Shown: piece after piece, positions 12,723 through 27,700 of the stretch
Layout: the number at the start of each line of letters is the position of its first letter
Numbering within the stretch: position 1 is the first letter of the stretch
Assembly: GCA_024734495.1 (NCBI GenBank)
Contig: JALMQS010000887.1
Location: forward strand, 921,115-985,114
DNA from: Forficula auricularia
Lineage: Eukaryota > Arthropoda > Insecta > Dermaptera > Forficulidae
Reading direction: 5' to 3'
Length of the DNA stretch: 64,000 nucleotides
Notes under the pieces: generated by a model
Databases searched by the model: none
Seen by the model: only the letters and a program-made list of their open reading frames with translations
What the model was told of the DNA's origin: nothing
Made by a program: the position numbers and the translations under genes

Positions 12723-15700
12723 GTATGTGGGGGGTATGTATCGCAATTTTGTGAGTGCGCTGCATGCCGCAACGTTCAACCGATTGGAATAAAATTTGCC
12801 AGAAAATTTAGTCTTGATGTAAACAAGAACTGATTAGTTTTTGGTGACTTTGGTTCAGCCCCAAGGGGTGGAAATAGTGGGGGGTTGAACTCTTAAAAAT
12901 TTATAACAACGTTAATATGAAAGATACCAGTTTGGTTGCAAATGGCTAATATTCTACTACTGTGTCTGAAAAGTTTTTGATAGGAGCAGTCTAAAGGGGG
13001 ATGGGGGTAGGTAGAGCCCTTCGATATCTACCTCTTCCTACGGCATGCCGCAGGGATTTTTTTAATTTTATTTATAACAAAACTAAATTTTAAATTCACA
13101 CAATCCAATATATTGGTGAGAAACGTGCCGAGGTTGAATGGCAAGAGGGTGGTTAAAAATGTCATGTCACTCGCAGCTGCTGCCTAGATCAATGATGAAT
13201 CTACACAGGATGTCAGTGCTTACATAAGAATCAACGACTTATCACGAATTTTACGTGACATCAAGCTAATGATGACGTATTCATATCAGGGTTCGCAGGG
13301 GTACAATGCTGTACTATGGTATTAGCGAACATTGTAAGAGCTTGTATTCATTCACCGCAATATTGGTCAATAAACACCCTTAATTCAAATATGATAGCAG
13401 TTGATCAAATCTTCAGTACTATCAGATTCCAAACGGAAATAAAACTCACGGCTCATCCTATCCAAAATAATGGATACTTGCTAGTACGGAATTTTAACGT
13501 TCTTAAAGATGACTTGATTATATTCAACAAAAGAATTCAAATAAATTTTGATGAAGAACCAAGCATATTTGGAAGGTTAAATGATCACGCAAATCATTTG
13601 AACTTTGGATTTACACTTCGGGAAGCCTTCGTAGAACATTTTAAAAATCATAGGGCAAATCATTCGGGTATGCATTATAATAATAAATATTTTTTTATTT
13701 ATTTTATTTATTTAAATTTAAATGTATTTACATACATATATACACTACAATACATTAAACGTACAAATCATTATATACAACATAATATTTAACATTAAAA
13801 TACATAATATTACACTATAATAAGTTCTAATGTCTATGTAACATTTTCACTAATATGTTTCCTTAAATTAAGTTTAAATAATGTTAAATTTGTTGAATTT
13901 TTTACAACAGAGGGCAGACAATTGAATTCCTCAAGCCCCCTGAAGTAAAGTGAGTTTTTAGTCGATTCTCTATTTACCTTATGCACATATATCCTATCAT
14001 TATGTCTGGTATAATGTCCATGTATTTCATTCACTATTGTGAATTCCAAATACTGTGGTAATTCCCTGTGATACAATTTGTAGACAAAGCACATTGTTTG
14101 TACGTACAGGAAATCACTCACATTCAAAAAACCTAGGCAATCTAGCATCGTTCTAATTGGTGTATGTTTATCGCATTTCAAAATAATCCTCATACACTTA
14201 TTTTGTAGTAACTGTAGTTCATTTATATTATTTTTTGTACCAAAATATAAAATTGTAGGACAATAGTAAAAATTGGGATTTATTATGCTCTTATAAACTC
14301 TAATTCTATTGTTCATATTTAAGTTGTTGCTGATTCTATAAAAATAATTTACCTTTCCAGTTATATTTTTAATTAGTTCATTAAAATGCATTTTAAAATT
14401 CAGTCTGTCATCAACGATAACACCCAGATACCTTATAGAGTCGACATATTCCAGTTTTACACCATTCAGCCACACCGGAGATATGTTTTCCCCACTAGCA
14501 CCCATTATCATTACTTTTGACTTTGCACAATTTATTATCAGTTTGTTGACATTTAACCATCCCTCAATTTCTCTAAGGACCCTATTTATTCTTATTACAG
14601 CCATGTCGATATCACTATCCTCTACAGATATTAAAGTATCATCCGCAAATAAATTTACAAAAACATTATCATCAATACAGCTATCTATATCATTAATGTA
14701 CAAAATAAACAATAGAGGTCCAAGTATACTTCCTTGTGGAACCCCAACACTATCACTTTGTGGTTCGGAGATTTCACTATTAATTTTTGTCACATGAGTG
14801 CGATTTCTTAAATAACATGCAAACCACTTAAGCGCACTATCACTGAATCCATATATTTTCAATTTCTTCAAAAGCAGATCTCGATTAACAGTTTCGAAGG
14901 CACGTCGAAGGTCCAGTGACACCGCTATTACTATGTTTTGCGGTTTATCCAGCCATTTCTTCCATCTTGTTATTGTAAGCTGCAACGATGTTTCACATGA
15001 GTGTTTTTCTCTGAATCCTGATTGGTTGGAAGTTAAAATATCATATTTATTGATATAGTCAAGTAACTGTGAATGCACTATAGACTCAAATACCTTTTCG
15101 AGAAAAGGTAAGGAATTAATAGGCCTAAAATCGATTGGTTCCACTGCATTTTGTTTTTTGGGGATTGGTGTTATTACAGATTGCTTCCATTTTTGGGGAA
15201 ACATACACTCTCGTATAGATTTATTAATAATTTCCTGGACCTTTATACGAAGGAACTCACCGCCAAGGGATAGAACCATTTCATTCACAATGTCTGTAGA
15301 GTCTTTTTTTTTAATCTATTAATTGCTTTAAGAATGTCTTGTTGACTAATTTCTTTAATTACGAATTCTTCTATTTGTTCTATATTATTTATGTAGGGAT
15401 ATATAGTATAGTTAGTTTTTGTCCCATTTTTTATTAATTCAAGTATACTTTCTTCCACAAACTCATTATAACTGTTGGCAATATCTGACTCGTTTACGTA
15501 TATTGTGTTTTTAAATTTCATTTTAACAATTTGGTTTGTCGTTTGTAGGTCACTAGCTTGTTTTAAGTTTTTCCACATCTGTCTGGAATTTTTACTTTTT
15601 TCTATCTCTTGTGTAAAATAAGATTTTTTTCTTTTTTATTGTTGATGTAACAAGATTTCGAGATTTCTTGTATAAGTCCCATTGTTCACTTGTGTTACCA

Positions 15701-18700
15701 ATGCAAGCTATTTGATATTTTAAATCTCGCTCTTTAGTCAAGTTTTTAATATCATCATCATACCATCGCCGATAATGATTTGGAATTGTTTTTATTTTCA
15801 GAGGAGCTACAATATCTAGTGTCCTTTGAATATTAAAGTATAATTGGTCAGTTAGCCAATCAATATGTATATTTTGGTCGCTTATGTTTAACCATGTTTC
15901 TTCCATCATAATATTTTGAAAAGTTTCAGTAATAACATTTTTAAAGTTTCTGGTTTTAATTTGTTTTTCTATCAAATTTTTATGTGAAAATTTTTTTGTT
16001 GCACAGTTTATTTCAATAATGGAGTGGTCGGATAATTTCGGAGTACTGAGTACATTTGTAGATATATTTGGTATGTTGGTGAATACAAGGTCGATTTTTG
16101 TTTTACTGTTTTGAGTTATTCTTGTAGCTTTTTGAACTATTTGTTTTAGTCCTTTTTTGTCCATTTCGTCTTTTAGTCTCTCTGCATAATGTTCCTTTTT
16201 TAGCATATCAATGTTGAAATCGCCAAATATAATTAAATTTTTTCTAGGTATTTCCTTAAGTGTTTCATCAAGGAGATCCAGAAACTCTGCTTTAGATGAA
16301 GATGGTGATCTATATAAACATACTACATTATATGAACACTGTGGTTCCTCTATAATGTTTATTCCAAGTACCCACAAATGTTGTTCAAAAACCTTTTCGT
16401 AAAATATCTGATAGTTAATCTCTTTCCTTATATAAAATAGCAGTCCACCTGTATATCTACTATGTGAATCACATCTGACAGTATTATATCCACATAAGCT
16501 TATTTCATTTTCGAAAATATCTTGAGTAAGATGTGTCTCGTTCAGCGCCAGCAATTTAATATTATTTTCCTTTATAAATTGAAAGACTTGATCTTTTTTG
16601 GGCAATAAGCTTTGAACATTAAGGCAATATATGGATGGATTTAGTTGCTATTCAGAATAGCTAATTTTCTTTTTATAATTTTGTATAATTGCCATATATG
16701 TAGGACACATATGACTCCAGGTCGGGTGGTCTGTATTTAAGTCTAAGTTAAGGTTTGTGTTCTTTTTTATACAATTCGTGCATTTTTTGATATTATTTGA
16801 GCAATCTTTTGTCATATGGTCCTCTGAACACGATCCACATGTGGGACGGTCCTTGTTACAAGAACTTATTTTATGATTAAATCCATTACATCTAAAGCAC
16901 CTAACTATATCAAAGGACTCATAAAATTTACAACTTTCAAAGCCAATCAGTAAAGACTGTCTTTGATTTATAGCAGCAAATGTTTTCGAGTCCATCTCGA
17001 TACACATATCAAAATATTTATCCTTTGGTTTTGTTTTATAAATAATTTTAAGGGTGAAGTTTTCAGATGTGTCTATATCATTTTGGAGTATGATCCTATT
17101 TATTAAGTCAACATCCTCTAAGTTTGCCTCATTTATCACGTTTTTAATTTTTAGCCTGGGAAGTCGTTTTTTAGGTTTAATAAGATCAACCTCACTATTG
17201 AATTGTTCATTAATTTTATTAGTAATTTTTTCTAATTCTTCACTACTATTGGTTTGAAAAATTATGTTGCCATCATTTCTAGAGTTCGTGACTTTTATGT
17301 CTTTGAATAATTTTGGATCTATTTTATTAATTAGGTCTATTTTCATTTGTTCATTGGTCTTATTAATTTTTGTTTTCATTATAAGAGTTTCTTTATAGAA
17401 TGGTCTCAATAGAGGAACGTGGTTGTCGTTTTTAATTTTTTTTTCATCAATATTCTGATTTTGTTCTTGTGAATTTTTTAAAACATTTTTCTCATTTTGA
17501 GTTTTTTGACATAAGTGCGTATCTAACCTTAACTTGGATTTGCAGTCTTCTAACTCCTTCTTGATGTGAACTATTTTTTCTTCTAATAGAGTTTTATTCT
17601 CTATTAAAATAATATTCTTACTTCTCATTTCAACTACCAATTGGTTTAATAGGTTATTTTCAGTTTCCACATGGGAGTTGAGCACATCAATAGAGGTTGC
17701 ATTTGGAGATATCCTAACCTCAACGTGTTCATCACTAATCCTCTTCTGGTCTTCTAATTCTTTTTTCATATCATTGTACACTTTTAAGAAATTATTAATA
17801 GATTTTAATATATCATTTTTAAGACTAGTTTTTAAATTTCCACTTTCAACAGTAACTTTTTTTAAGGTTTCTATAGAAGACGAAAATAACGTGTCTCTCT
17901 CAGTTGACGCCATCTTGTTTATTACTTCAGTGATTCTTATTCGTGTGGTCCAAAGTAGGAATGTTACAAATGTTCGCATTCGCATATGCTAATAATTCGC
18001 ATCATTTTAAACATTCGCATCAACATTCACATTCGCATCAAACGATGCGAATATTTTGCGAATGCGAGTGCAAGTTGCTGAATGTAACTGTAATGAGTCT
18101 TCAACAAGTGCTGATTGTTCTGCTAAAAGTCTCATAAGCAATATAGCAGGAATCCTGGACTCCTCAAGCGAAGACGAAGGCTCCGATTTAGAATCTTGGG
18201 AAAATAGGGACACACAGGAACGTGAAATTAAAGCTCAATTGAATGGATATCTCAAGGAAAAACGAGCCTCTATCGATGAAAACTCTATGGACTGATGGAA
18301 AACTAAATTGAAATACGACAAATTGTCAGATCTTGCTCGCAAGTATCTCAGCGATCCACCAGCCAGCGCTCCGAGTGAGCAATTATTTAGCTGCAGTCGG
18401 TCTTATATATGAGCCACTCAGAAATCGCCTCATAGGCAAAAAGGCTGCTAAATTGCTCTTTATTAAATATAATTTGCCTCTTTTAAAATTTGACTATTAA
18501 ACAAAACTATTCTATTCTATGTTACGTACGAGTATAATAATAATTATTGAATATGACTGCAACATTAAAATTTTTAATGACTTTCCTGAACATTCGCATA
18601 TCGCACATTCGCATTCGCGAATGTCGAAAATATGACATTCGTAACATCACTAGTCCAAAGGGTGCAAAGGAAAAGGACAATGGAAGAGCTTGTATTATTG

Positions 18701-21700
18701 AATGTGATAATTTAGACGAGTTTGGGAGGATTTGTAAGCGAACAAGTAGCAAAAATGTTCAGTTTACACTAGACTACATTGATGATGAATTTTTAGAAAT
18801 ACCTGACTTTTTGGAGCCAGAAACTCAAACACATGAGATTACTGAGAGAGTATTAACTCCAACAATCCCTATTTCACAGCAACAGATACTTCAAACAATT
18901 CCACTTCAGACGTCGATGATGTCATCTATTGATGTCATGCAACCTTGAGAATATTTATTGAAACAATATATTTTATTAAAATCGCTCTACCTAAATCTCT
19001 TTTCATAAAAAAGAAGGTCCATATTTTTAAATAGTAAATCTGATAGAGAAACAATAACTGATATAAAGCAGAGTTAGCTATAATGCCGAAAAAATAACAA
19101 AAATCTAATATGTAAATCAAATGTTAAATTATTTAATAAACAAATATAATTGACAATTTTGTATTCAATATTATTAACCTATCAATTATAAAATTTCAAT
19201 TAAAATGATATAGCAGGTGGACGGTGGACAATAGAAAAAAACACGCTGCGTAACAATATAAAGTGCGCGGAAGAAAAAATAGTGCCTTGTACCTCAAGCA
19301 ATCTACCTAGACTAGTACTAGAAGAAAATAAGGTTAACATGTTCCTAATTACATGTCTAAAAAAGTCGTTTTCTAATTTAAAAGCTTTCCTAGCACATTG
19401 TGTTTTAAATTTTAATAGAGTATTTGTAAATTTCACCACAGAGGATGAATTCTTTTTGGAGAATGGGACCGGCCCGTGGGTCGTAGATTGACGGATGAAT
19501 ATATTTGATTCAATTTATTTCGAATATAAAAACGAAGAGGTACAAGTGTTTTCAAAAGGCATATTTGTGTAAACGAGTAAAAATAATATAATCTTAAATA
19601 CAGTAAAAAAAATCGTTATAACTAGATTTAGTTATAATGTTTTTATTATGATTATTTTCTGAACATATTCAAGATTATTTTAATGTTATTTGGTCAATTG
19701 AAAAAGAAGATTTCTTATTAATATTATTTGTGTAAGCAAGGCTTTAGGAAGAGGGGTATTTTTATTTTTTATTTTAAAATTAACATGATTGTGATTCTAG
19801 CTTCAATGATTAATAACCATTTAAGATATTACCAGAAATAGAGGCAAAACATTTAATTAGTTTTTGGAACGACGGCTAAATCGAAAGATAGAAATATTTA
19901 GTCCAAAAATTCTGAATAAAAAAACTAAAACATTAAATATAATAATATTATATTTAAAAATACCATAACATAAATATATTTTTAACATCTCCAAAAAATT
20001 AATTGAAATTTTACTTAAAAAATTATAAGTTATATAGATATTTCTCTGGAGTGTGATTTTTTAAGAGGAATAAACTTTTGGCCTTTATATACAAATAACA
20101 TCTATATTTTAACAGCATTCAAAAAAAATTAATATAAAAAATTTCAAAGCTATATAGATGTTTTATCAAATTTTAACTATTCGACGCATGGTGTGCAGGT
20201 ATGGGCAACTTTTGCTTAGCTGAGGGCGTAATTTCGGGACTTGATCAGGTCGCGGGCCATAGGTAAGAAATAAATAAGTAGTAGTGAATAAAATAACGAT
20301 AATTTTTATTTATTAATTATAATACTTAGCATAATCAAACATAAAAAGCAAATTAACAAAAAAAAGATGGAAAAATCAAATGAAAATTAATGAGAGACTT
20401 GAGTTTGAAGCTGAGAAACAAGATGATCAATATTGGGGTCAATATCACTAGTACATAGGCGCAAAGTGTTTTCTAAATTAACATCTGTAAGCCGAGTACG
20501 ATGCTTATTTTTATTAATTTTCATGATTGAAAAAAGCTGCTCACATTTATACGTGCTTCCGAATGTGCAAATTATTTTTCGTGCGAAAACTCTCAGCTGT
20601 GGATACTTTTCTTCGGAAAGGTATGTTCTGTAAAATTCGCTTAGTTCCACATCATCAAATTTAGACTTCAAATATGAGTCTTCTTGAAGCTCGATCAACT
20701 CCATTTGTAGGTGAAGCGGAGTATCTTCCACATTACACTTACAAGGATTTGCAAAAATATTGAAAGTGCTATCCATATTCTTAAAATCGGAAAACCGATC
20801 AGTGAATTTCTCTGACAGTAGTTTCAGTTTTTCAGCATAGCGACTGTATTCAATGTTTTCATGACTAGATAATGTTAAAAAATGAAAACAGTTTTTATAC
20901 TTCTTGTGTTTCCCATAAGCGAATTTTGTTTTGAAAAGCTTTAAGATGACTGTACAGCTGATTTAGCAATTGCTCTTGTTTAATTTTTTTGCACGTTATT
21001 TGAAATTTCTGAATCTCTCGGGGGCCGGATTGAAGCTGGTGGAGGGCCGGATCCGGTTACCCATATATAGATCTAGTGGCTAAGCGACTCGGCTAAACAA
21101 GTTTCACTTCCGATGTGAGCTTATTCGGATGAGGCTCACGACTTTTTTTTTATTTTTGGTTTGGACGAATTTTATTAACTCTAATATTTTTAAAATAACG
21201 TAAGGAACTTCGTTCCTGAAGGGGGTCCCCCGATCGCCCACGTTTTAATTTTTATTTATCATGGATGGTCTTGGGAAAAAATTCTTTAAGATAATCAATT
21301 TGACCATCAATGCCCCTAACTGCACAAATAAATCAGATAATTTTTTGTCTCTTTACTCAATTGGATTCAGAATGGCAAGAGAATTAGTTCATTTATATAA
21401 TAGATGGCAGCTTGTAACCTTGAACCTTTCTCTCTCTCTCTTTTTTTCTTATAATATTTCCCTCTTCTTCCATTGCGCTATCCTATTTCTGAATGTTGGC
21501 AGGTTGTTATCAGTGCAATTTCAATTTTGATCACCACTTTTCGGAACAAATTTTTTGTATTTATTCCGATTCATTACCTCTGATTCTTTGACCTGGAAAT
21601 CCTTCATTCATCCGGTTTACGTTTCCTTCTGATGCACTTTGCAATATATTCTGCCATACCTCGTAATTTTCGATAAGTACAACGTGGCTCCATTATTCAT

Positions 21701-24700
21701 GCAAAAGATAATTTACTGCATTTATTTTAAGAATTCTTTTGAATAAGGGTGTTCGGGACTGTTTATCATTTTTATAAGAAAATTCTCAAATTTTTACCAT
21801 CGAATCATTGATGTATTAAATATTCATTCCCGAAATTTGAAGTTGATCGTCTATCCTATTACCGAGAAATAAATGATTGAAAATTGTCCTTTTAACATGG
21901 AAGTAAATGGACCGAGCTTTTAAAAGGGCTATAACTTCTATATAAATTATACCATTTTCAACAAATTTATACAGATCAATAATTCAACTTTTATGAATCG
22001 AATGATATATTTTTCAATAGATTTGACAGTCTAGTTAATTAGTTAATAATAAATGTAAAAATAAAAAGATATTTGCAGCCAACAGAATATAACAAAACCA
22101 CTAGTGTAGAATTCCAACTTATTTCTTGAAATCATTTTTGTGTTAAATAAATGTTTTTATAATGAGAAAAAACTTTATCTCAATATTATTTTTATTAATA
22201 TTATCAAAACAAAGATTTGTATTCGAAATTAATCTCATTATTAAAAATTTTTTCATTAAAAAAATTTAGTAGGCAGAAGTTGTCACTCTGGAGAAATACA
22301 AAAGATTTTTTCGTAGATCAAGCCAGATAGAGCTGTTTTCCCGAACCTCCTTAATAGATGCTATCGAAGATTCGAAATACTAATCTGTGATTTCCTCAAA
22401 AGCTTGAGATGGCATTATATACAGACAAATAGGGGACCTAAGTTGGCTATGATTGTATCTTCCATACAACCTGAAATACAACCGCAAATGGTATAATTGA
22501 AGCTTAACTCATAGGCCTCGATTAATATTTCATTTATATGTTATTTGCTACCTCATTAAAATTAAAATATGAGCCGTGTATTATACTTTTTATTTTACCA
22601 TTCGAAGTTTAGTAAATGGAGGGAGGTATTACTCTACTAACATATTCAGCTATTTATTATTTTAATAGTGAGAAAAGATTAAATTTTTTTATGATCGTGT
22701 AGTGAGGCCTATATATTTTTCTGGGAGGGTCAGGTAAAACCTATAATAAACAATACAAATAAGTTCTTTTTTTGTTGTAAGGATTCCGTTTAATAACTAA
22801 TGCGGGGCCATATTAGTGTTGCTGTTGCTATCTATATTGTCTGTCTGTGTGTCCGCTTGATGTCAGAGCATAAGTAGCTCGTAATCAAATAAGATACAAA
22901 AATGAAAATTTAAAATTTTGTTAAAATTGCTTTATTCTCTCCTTATGAACGACAAATAAGAAGGGATTTCATATCTCAAGTATTTTGGAAGAATCTTGAG
23001 CACCCTCTATAAATTGATACATCGACTTGAAATTTTCAGAATATTTATAATTTTCAACGTAGGTAATAATGACATGAGGAAAAAATAATTTTTATAAAAA
23101 AAAAAAACAAAAACCGACTTCAAAAAAATTAAATGCAACAAATAAAATAATAATAACTTAAAAATAAAATAAAATACACTAAAAGGTATAAAATAAATTT
23201 CTTATTTAGTTACAACTAAACGACGAAATATTAACATGAAATTACTTTTTGAAGTCGGTGCCAAACAAACTATACCGAGCGTACCCGCCAAACGTACTAA
23301 GTAAGATCCGTCGAGTGTGATTCATAAAATGTATGATTGGCACCGACTTCAAAAAGTAATTTCATGTTAATATTTCGTCGTTTAGTTGTAACTAAATAAG
23401 ATAATTATTTTATACCTTTTAGTGTATTTTATTTGATTTTTAAGTTATTATTTTATTTTTTGCATTTAATTTTTTTGAAGTCGGTTTTATTTTTTTTATA
23501 AAAATTATTTTTATTTATCTCTTTTTAGTGATGTTATTAATAGTGACTTAATATAATACCTTGCATGCATCTCGTAAGAGAAAGCGTCGGGCGAATCAAT
23601 CAGAAAATGATAATAAAATTCAATTCATAAATATAGAAATTCTCTCGAAACGTTTGCGGGTTTTAATGAAGGTTTCAAGTTTTTTTTATAAAAGATTTTA
23701 TTTATTATAATTTCGATTATTTGGTCATAAGAATTGGAGATTTACTTTATTTCGTCATTGATCATATTATCAGAACTTGGCCAAATTAATATAGTACCAC
23801 CCCTAAGGTACCCTCTTTCCAATAAAAAAAGAATCTTAAAAATCGGTTCATAAACAAAGAAGTTATGCCTGAACAAACATATCAAAAAAGGTCCAATACC
23901 AATGAAAAAAAACGGGACCAATCTGAAGCTAGACTGAACCCAATGCAAAAAAAATCATCAAAATCGGTTCATAATTGCCAGAGATATGAGGTAACATAGA
24001 CAAAAAAAAAATTCAGTCGAATTGAGAACCTCCTACTTTTTTGAAGTCGGTTAAAAAAAAATATTTATAATTTTCAACGCAGGTAATAATGACACGACGA
24101 AAAAAAATCAATTTATTATTCGAGCTTATTTTTGGTGAGCATTTTAAAAACATGTTAAATTAACCTATTTTCATGCGAGATCGAAAATAAAAAAAAAATC
24201 GTTTTTTTGGGGTCACCCTAATATATATACCAGTGGTGTGCGGTCCATGGATGCTGTGGATGATATGAATCCCGAAAATTCCAAAATGTCAAGTGTATTT
24301 TCATCAGTGTTATATTTGAAAATTTGTAAAATTTTAAAAACACTTTCAATAAATACTATACAACTAATTCATTTAAAGTTATATAAAATTTAAAATTTAC
24401 GGAGCTTTAGCAAATTTAAAAAATATGAAAAAATATTCGAGATTTCCTAATTTAATCACTTCAGCTAATTTGTGGAAAATACTTTTATTTTATGAGGTTA
24501 AAAAGTGAATTAATTTACATGTCCCATGACTTTCATTTAAAATCTATAAATTAAAAAAATTAATAGTGAAAGATGAACTAAAAGATGTTTGGGCAAAAGT
24601 ATTTGCTTTAATTGATTATTCGCGCTTCTCTCTCTCTATAAACGATTATCGTTTTGGTCCGAGTGCAAAAGCCCATTCCTAAAATAATAGAAATTAAAAA

Positions 24701-27700
24701 ATAAATCTCTAATAGTCTGAAACAGGTTGGAACTTGTATTTTGCATCCTTGCAATGAACCTTTAAAGAAAGAGAGAGATCTTACTCTATCCGCGCTCTTT
24801 GTCGTTATTTTCATCGATGAGATTCTAATGAAAGAATCGCTCACACGCACATTAAATAATAAAAAAGTGAAAACTTTTTCAAGACTCGGTACACTAGAGC
24901 TGCCCTGGTAATGATTAATAAACTTAAATATAAATTGTTCATTTATGGCTATACTATAACACCCTCTTAAAATCTCAATAGAATAATTAAAAAATATTTT
25001 CTACCTTTTGAAACAGATATTGAAAAATCTAATCAGTAGGTACTGTGTATTGATACAAAAGAACTTTTTGACTTTCTGTTCTTGGGTTATCGTGAATATC
25101 TGAATTCAGACACACAAGGAGAAAAAAATCATAGTTGAAAAATATTTTTATCCGTGTTTCAGACGTTTTAAAGCACAATGATCAAAAATTTATTTTTATG
25201 CGTGATTTAATACATTTAATTTGCATTATGGCTTCTACGAGCGTCAGTCAGTTTTCGACTATGAAAAGAATTGAAACATCACCAGAAGAACCTGAAGTGA
25301 ATATAGATTATCCACTATGTTTAAATATCAATTGATAAAAAATATAATTTTAAATTTGAAAAAAATAACGAAAAATTCTATGATGAGGTTATCGATAAAT
25401 TTTGCAAAAAGGAACGAAGAATAAAATAAAATTTAAAAAATGAAGGTCTATTTTTTGGACAGCATCCCCTGGTTTAAAAGTCACAGACCACCACTGATAT
25501 ATACATACATATATACCTCGCACTTACCTGGTTTATTTTTTTATTTCAAAACTCTTTTTAGCCCCTCCAAGGCTATCCATGGAATTCAAACCATGCTTTC
25601 AGGCTTTAGCAATGAAAAGCAATGAAAGAGAAGGAATCACTGGATCAGGAAGTGAACACCCACTGGATGGAGTAACAAGGAAGAAAAATTGTTTTATCTA
25701 ATTCACTATCAAGGCACTGAAGTCACATTTAAAAGAGATTAAAATAGTTTCCTTACCTTATAGTGATTTAAATTGTGTGACTTCTAAATAATTACCTTAG
25801 ACCGAAGTTTAGCCTAAGATAGATTCTGCATGCATCAGAGGGTCACTGTCCTGAAGGGGTTTAATTAAATAATAACAAACCACCAGTGGCGTAGCCAGAA
25901 AATTTTCATGGGGGGGGGGGGGTCAATCCACAAAGCAATATATTTAGTGGGAATTTTTTTTTATTAAAACAAATAATCCAGTTAAATTGTGTTTTTACCC
26001 GGAAAGTTTTGGGGCAGTTGTAAATTTTTTGACCCTTTATCTTTTTAGATGTGCTGAATCCGAATATGAGGGTTGCTAACAAAATTTCGTGACGGAACAT
26101 TGTCAAAAATGCAAAAAAGTAAATATCTCATTTTTTGGCGGGTTTTTTGATTATAACTCAAAAACTATCAACTTTTCGTAAATAGCATTCCTTTTCAAAA
26201 TGAAAGTTAATAAAATTTCCAAAAAATTTTATTATTTAGGTTTTCTTTTCAGAGCAACCGTTCGGGCTCAAGCGCTAGTTGAAAATTGGCGTATTTTTTC
26301 TGTTTCCGCAAATCCCAAGAACTCGCACTTTTTTCGTTTTTTTCCCATTTTGGCCATGAAAGAGCACGTTTTCAACAAAGACCACTCTATACATTTTTAA
26401 AAACTATTAGATTAAATTTGCTACAATTCAAACAAAGTTTCATCTTAATTTGATAATGGTAACCCATGCAGCAATAAGGTTGAAGTTTTGAAAAACTGAA
26501 ATTTTTTGCAAAAAATCGCAGTTTTTCCTTCATAAGATGAAAACCACTCGTCCTAAAAACTTGATTTCTCTCTCATTCTCTAGGAAATTTTGTTGATTTG
26601 GACGTTTACTTGGACCACTTTTTTGATAAAACTCTTAGATTTATAGATATCCAGCTTTTTCCAAGTCAGGAAATGATCCATTTTTTCAAAAATTGCAGTT
26701 TTTCCTTCATAAAATGAAAACCACTCATCCTAAAATCTTGATTTCTGTCTCATTCTCTAAGAAATGTTATTGACTTGAACATTTACTTGGACTACTTTTT
26801 TTATAAAACTCTTAGATTTATAGATATATAGCATTTTCCATTACACTTTTGAGCATTCGGTCTCAAAGTCTGGAGCCCGAACAGTTGGTCGGAGAAAAAA
26901 ATCCTTTAGAGAACCATTTAACTAGACTAAAAAGGTACTTCAAGAAATTAAATAAAAAAGAACATAATTCTTAATTAAACATATGAAATATAAGATTGGA
27001 GTAATTTTTGGAGACGGACTGATAAGTGAATTAAGTGGATATTGATGAGGCAGTCCAAAAAAGAAGAAGATAATTTACACTAAACGTCGGTTTTATGAAT
27101 AAAAAGATAGTGTAAATTATCTTCTTCTTTTTGGACTGCCTCATCAATATCCACTTAATATGAAATATATTTAATTACGGTTAGTTTGCCATAAGAAAGG
27201 GTTTGTCGTTGCCGTTACTTATCCCATGAGCCCTGCTCTTGGGGTGGGGGGTTCTGACCCCCCCCCCCGTGGCTACGCCTCTGCATACTACAAAATCATT
27301 TTCAATAAATTTGAATGAGTAACCAAATTTTATAGCTGACGAATATCATTGTGGATAAAACAGAGATGTTAAAGTTCATAAAAACAAAATTTTAATATCA
27401 ATTAATTATTCAAATAGCTCTATCAGTGTTCATAAGTTAAGCTTTGTTTCCATATTAGCCTTGTGTTCATAGGAGATTGTGAGTTAGTTCTTAAGGATAA
27501 CAAAGCGATGATATCGAATGGTCACTCTGTAGCTAGCTTATACTTCACATGTAATTTTTAGTCACAAAGAGAAACAAAGAGGTTGTCCTCTGCTTGATGC
27601 AAATAAACATATACACATATATATCAAGATGATATATCTGTATATATATATTATTTATAATAATATATATACAGATATATTATTTATAATAATATATATA

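Larger units (their letters stand above)
12350..13060 (+). repeat. dispersed repeat, interrupted by hairpin insertion
   Basis: TTAGGTAGATTTCGAAGAAA...TTGCGCTCACTCTCAT and the later GTTTTTGATAGGAGCAGTCT...CGCAGGGATTT match 61800-62060 block for block. Between the blocks lie a Penelope-type hairpin (12478-12640), a (TA)n tract (12677-12719) and a segment shared with 42615-42780. Confidence 0.65.
13693..17918 (-). mobile_element. non-LTR retrotransposon (CR1/jockey-like), near full-length
   Basis: The order on the minus strand is ORF1 (17910..16648), endonuclease (16645..15592), linker (15578..15285), reverse transcriptase (15288..13834), then a 3' UTR ending in AATAAAATAAAT-type repeats. The 5' end lies almost at the ORF1 start codon, so the 5' UTR is very short or missing. 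It is inserted into the older plus-strand ORF of 13283-13693 and 17918-17955, and removing it restores that frame. Confidence 0.9.
25884..27283. mobile_element. hAT-type element, 1.4 kb, non-coding
   Basis: CAGTGGCGTAGCCAG at the left and CGTGGCTACGCCTCTG at the right, each followed inward by a G/C homopolymer (GGGGGGG / CCCCCCC). Flanks CAAACCAC and CATACTAC could be a worn 8-bp duplication. Contains a two-unit tandem repeat (26510-26830) and a hairpin (27031-27160). Confidence 0.8.

Noticed and set aside
12640..12792. Tyr-Ile repeat protein
   Set aside because: It is a translated (TA)n microsatellite.
13694..13792. Extension of the protease-like frame past 13693
   Set aside because: This is LINE 3'-tail sequence (ATTTATTT repeats) read by accident.
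17910..17985. Upstream extension of LINE ORF1 to an ATG at 17985
   Set aside because: The extra codons run into the hAT element that begins at 17956; the native start is at 17910.
25135..25335. A free-standing small gene
   Set aside because: The frame lies inside the hAT element 24231-25496 and contains only a worn transposase motif.
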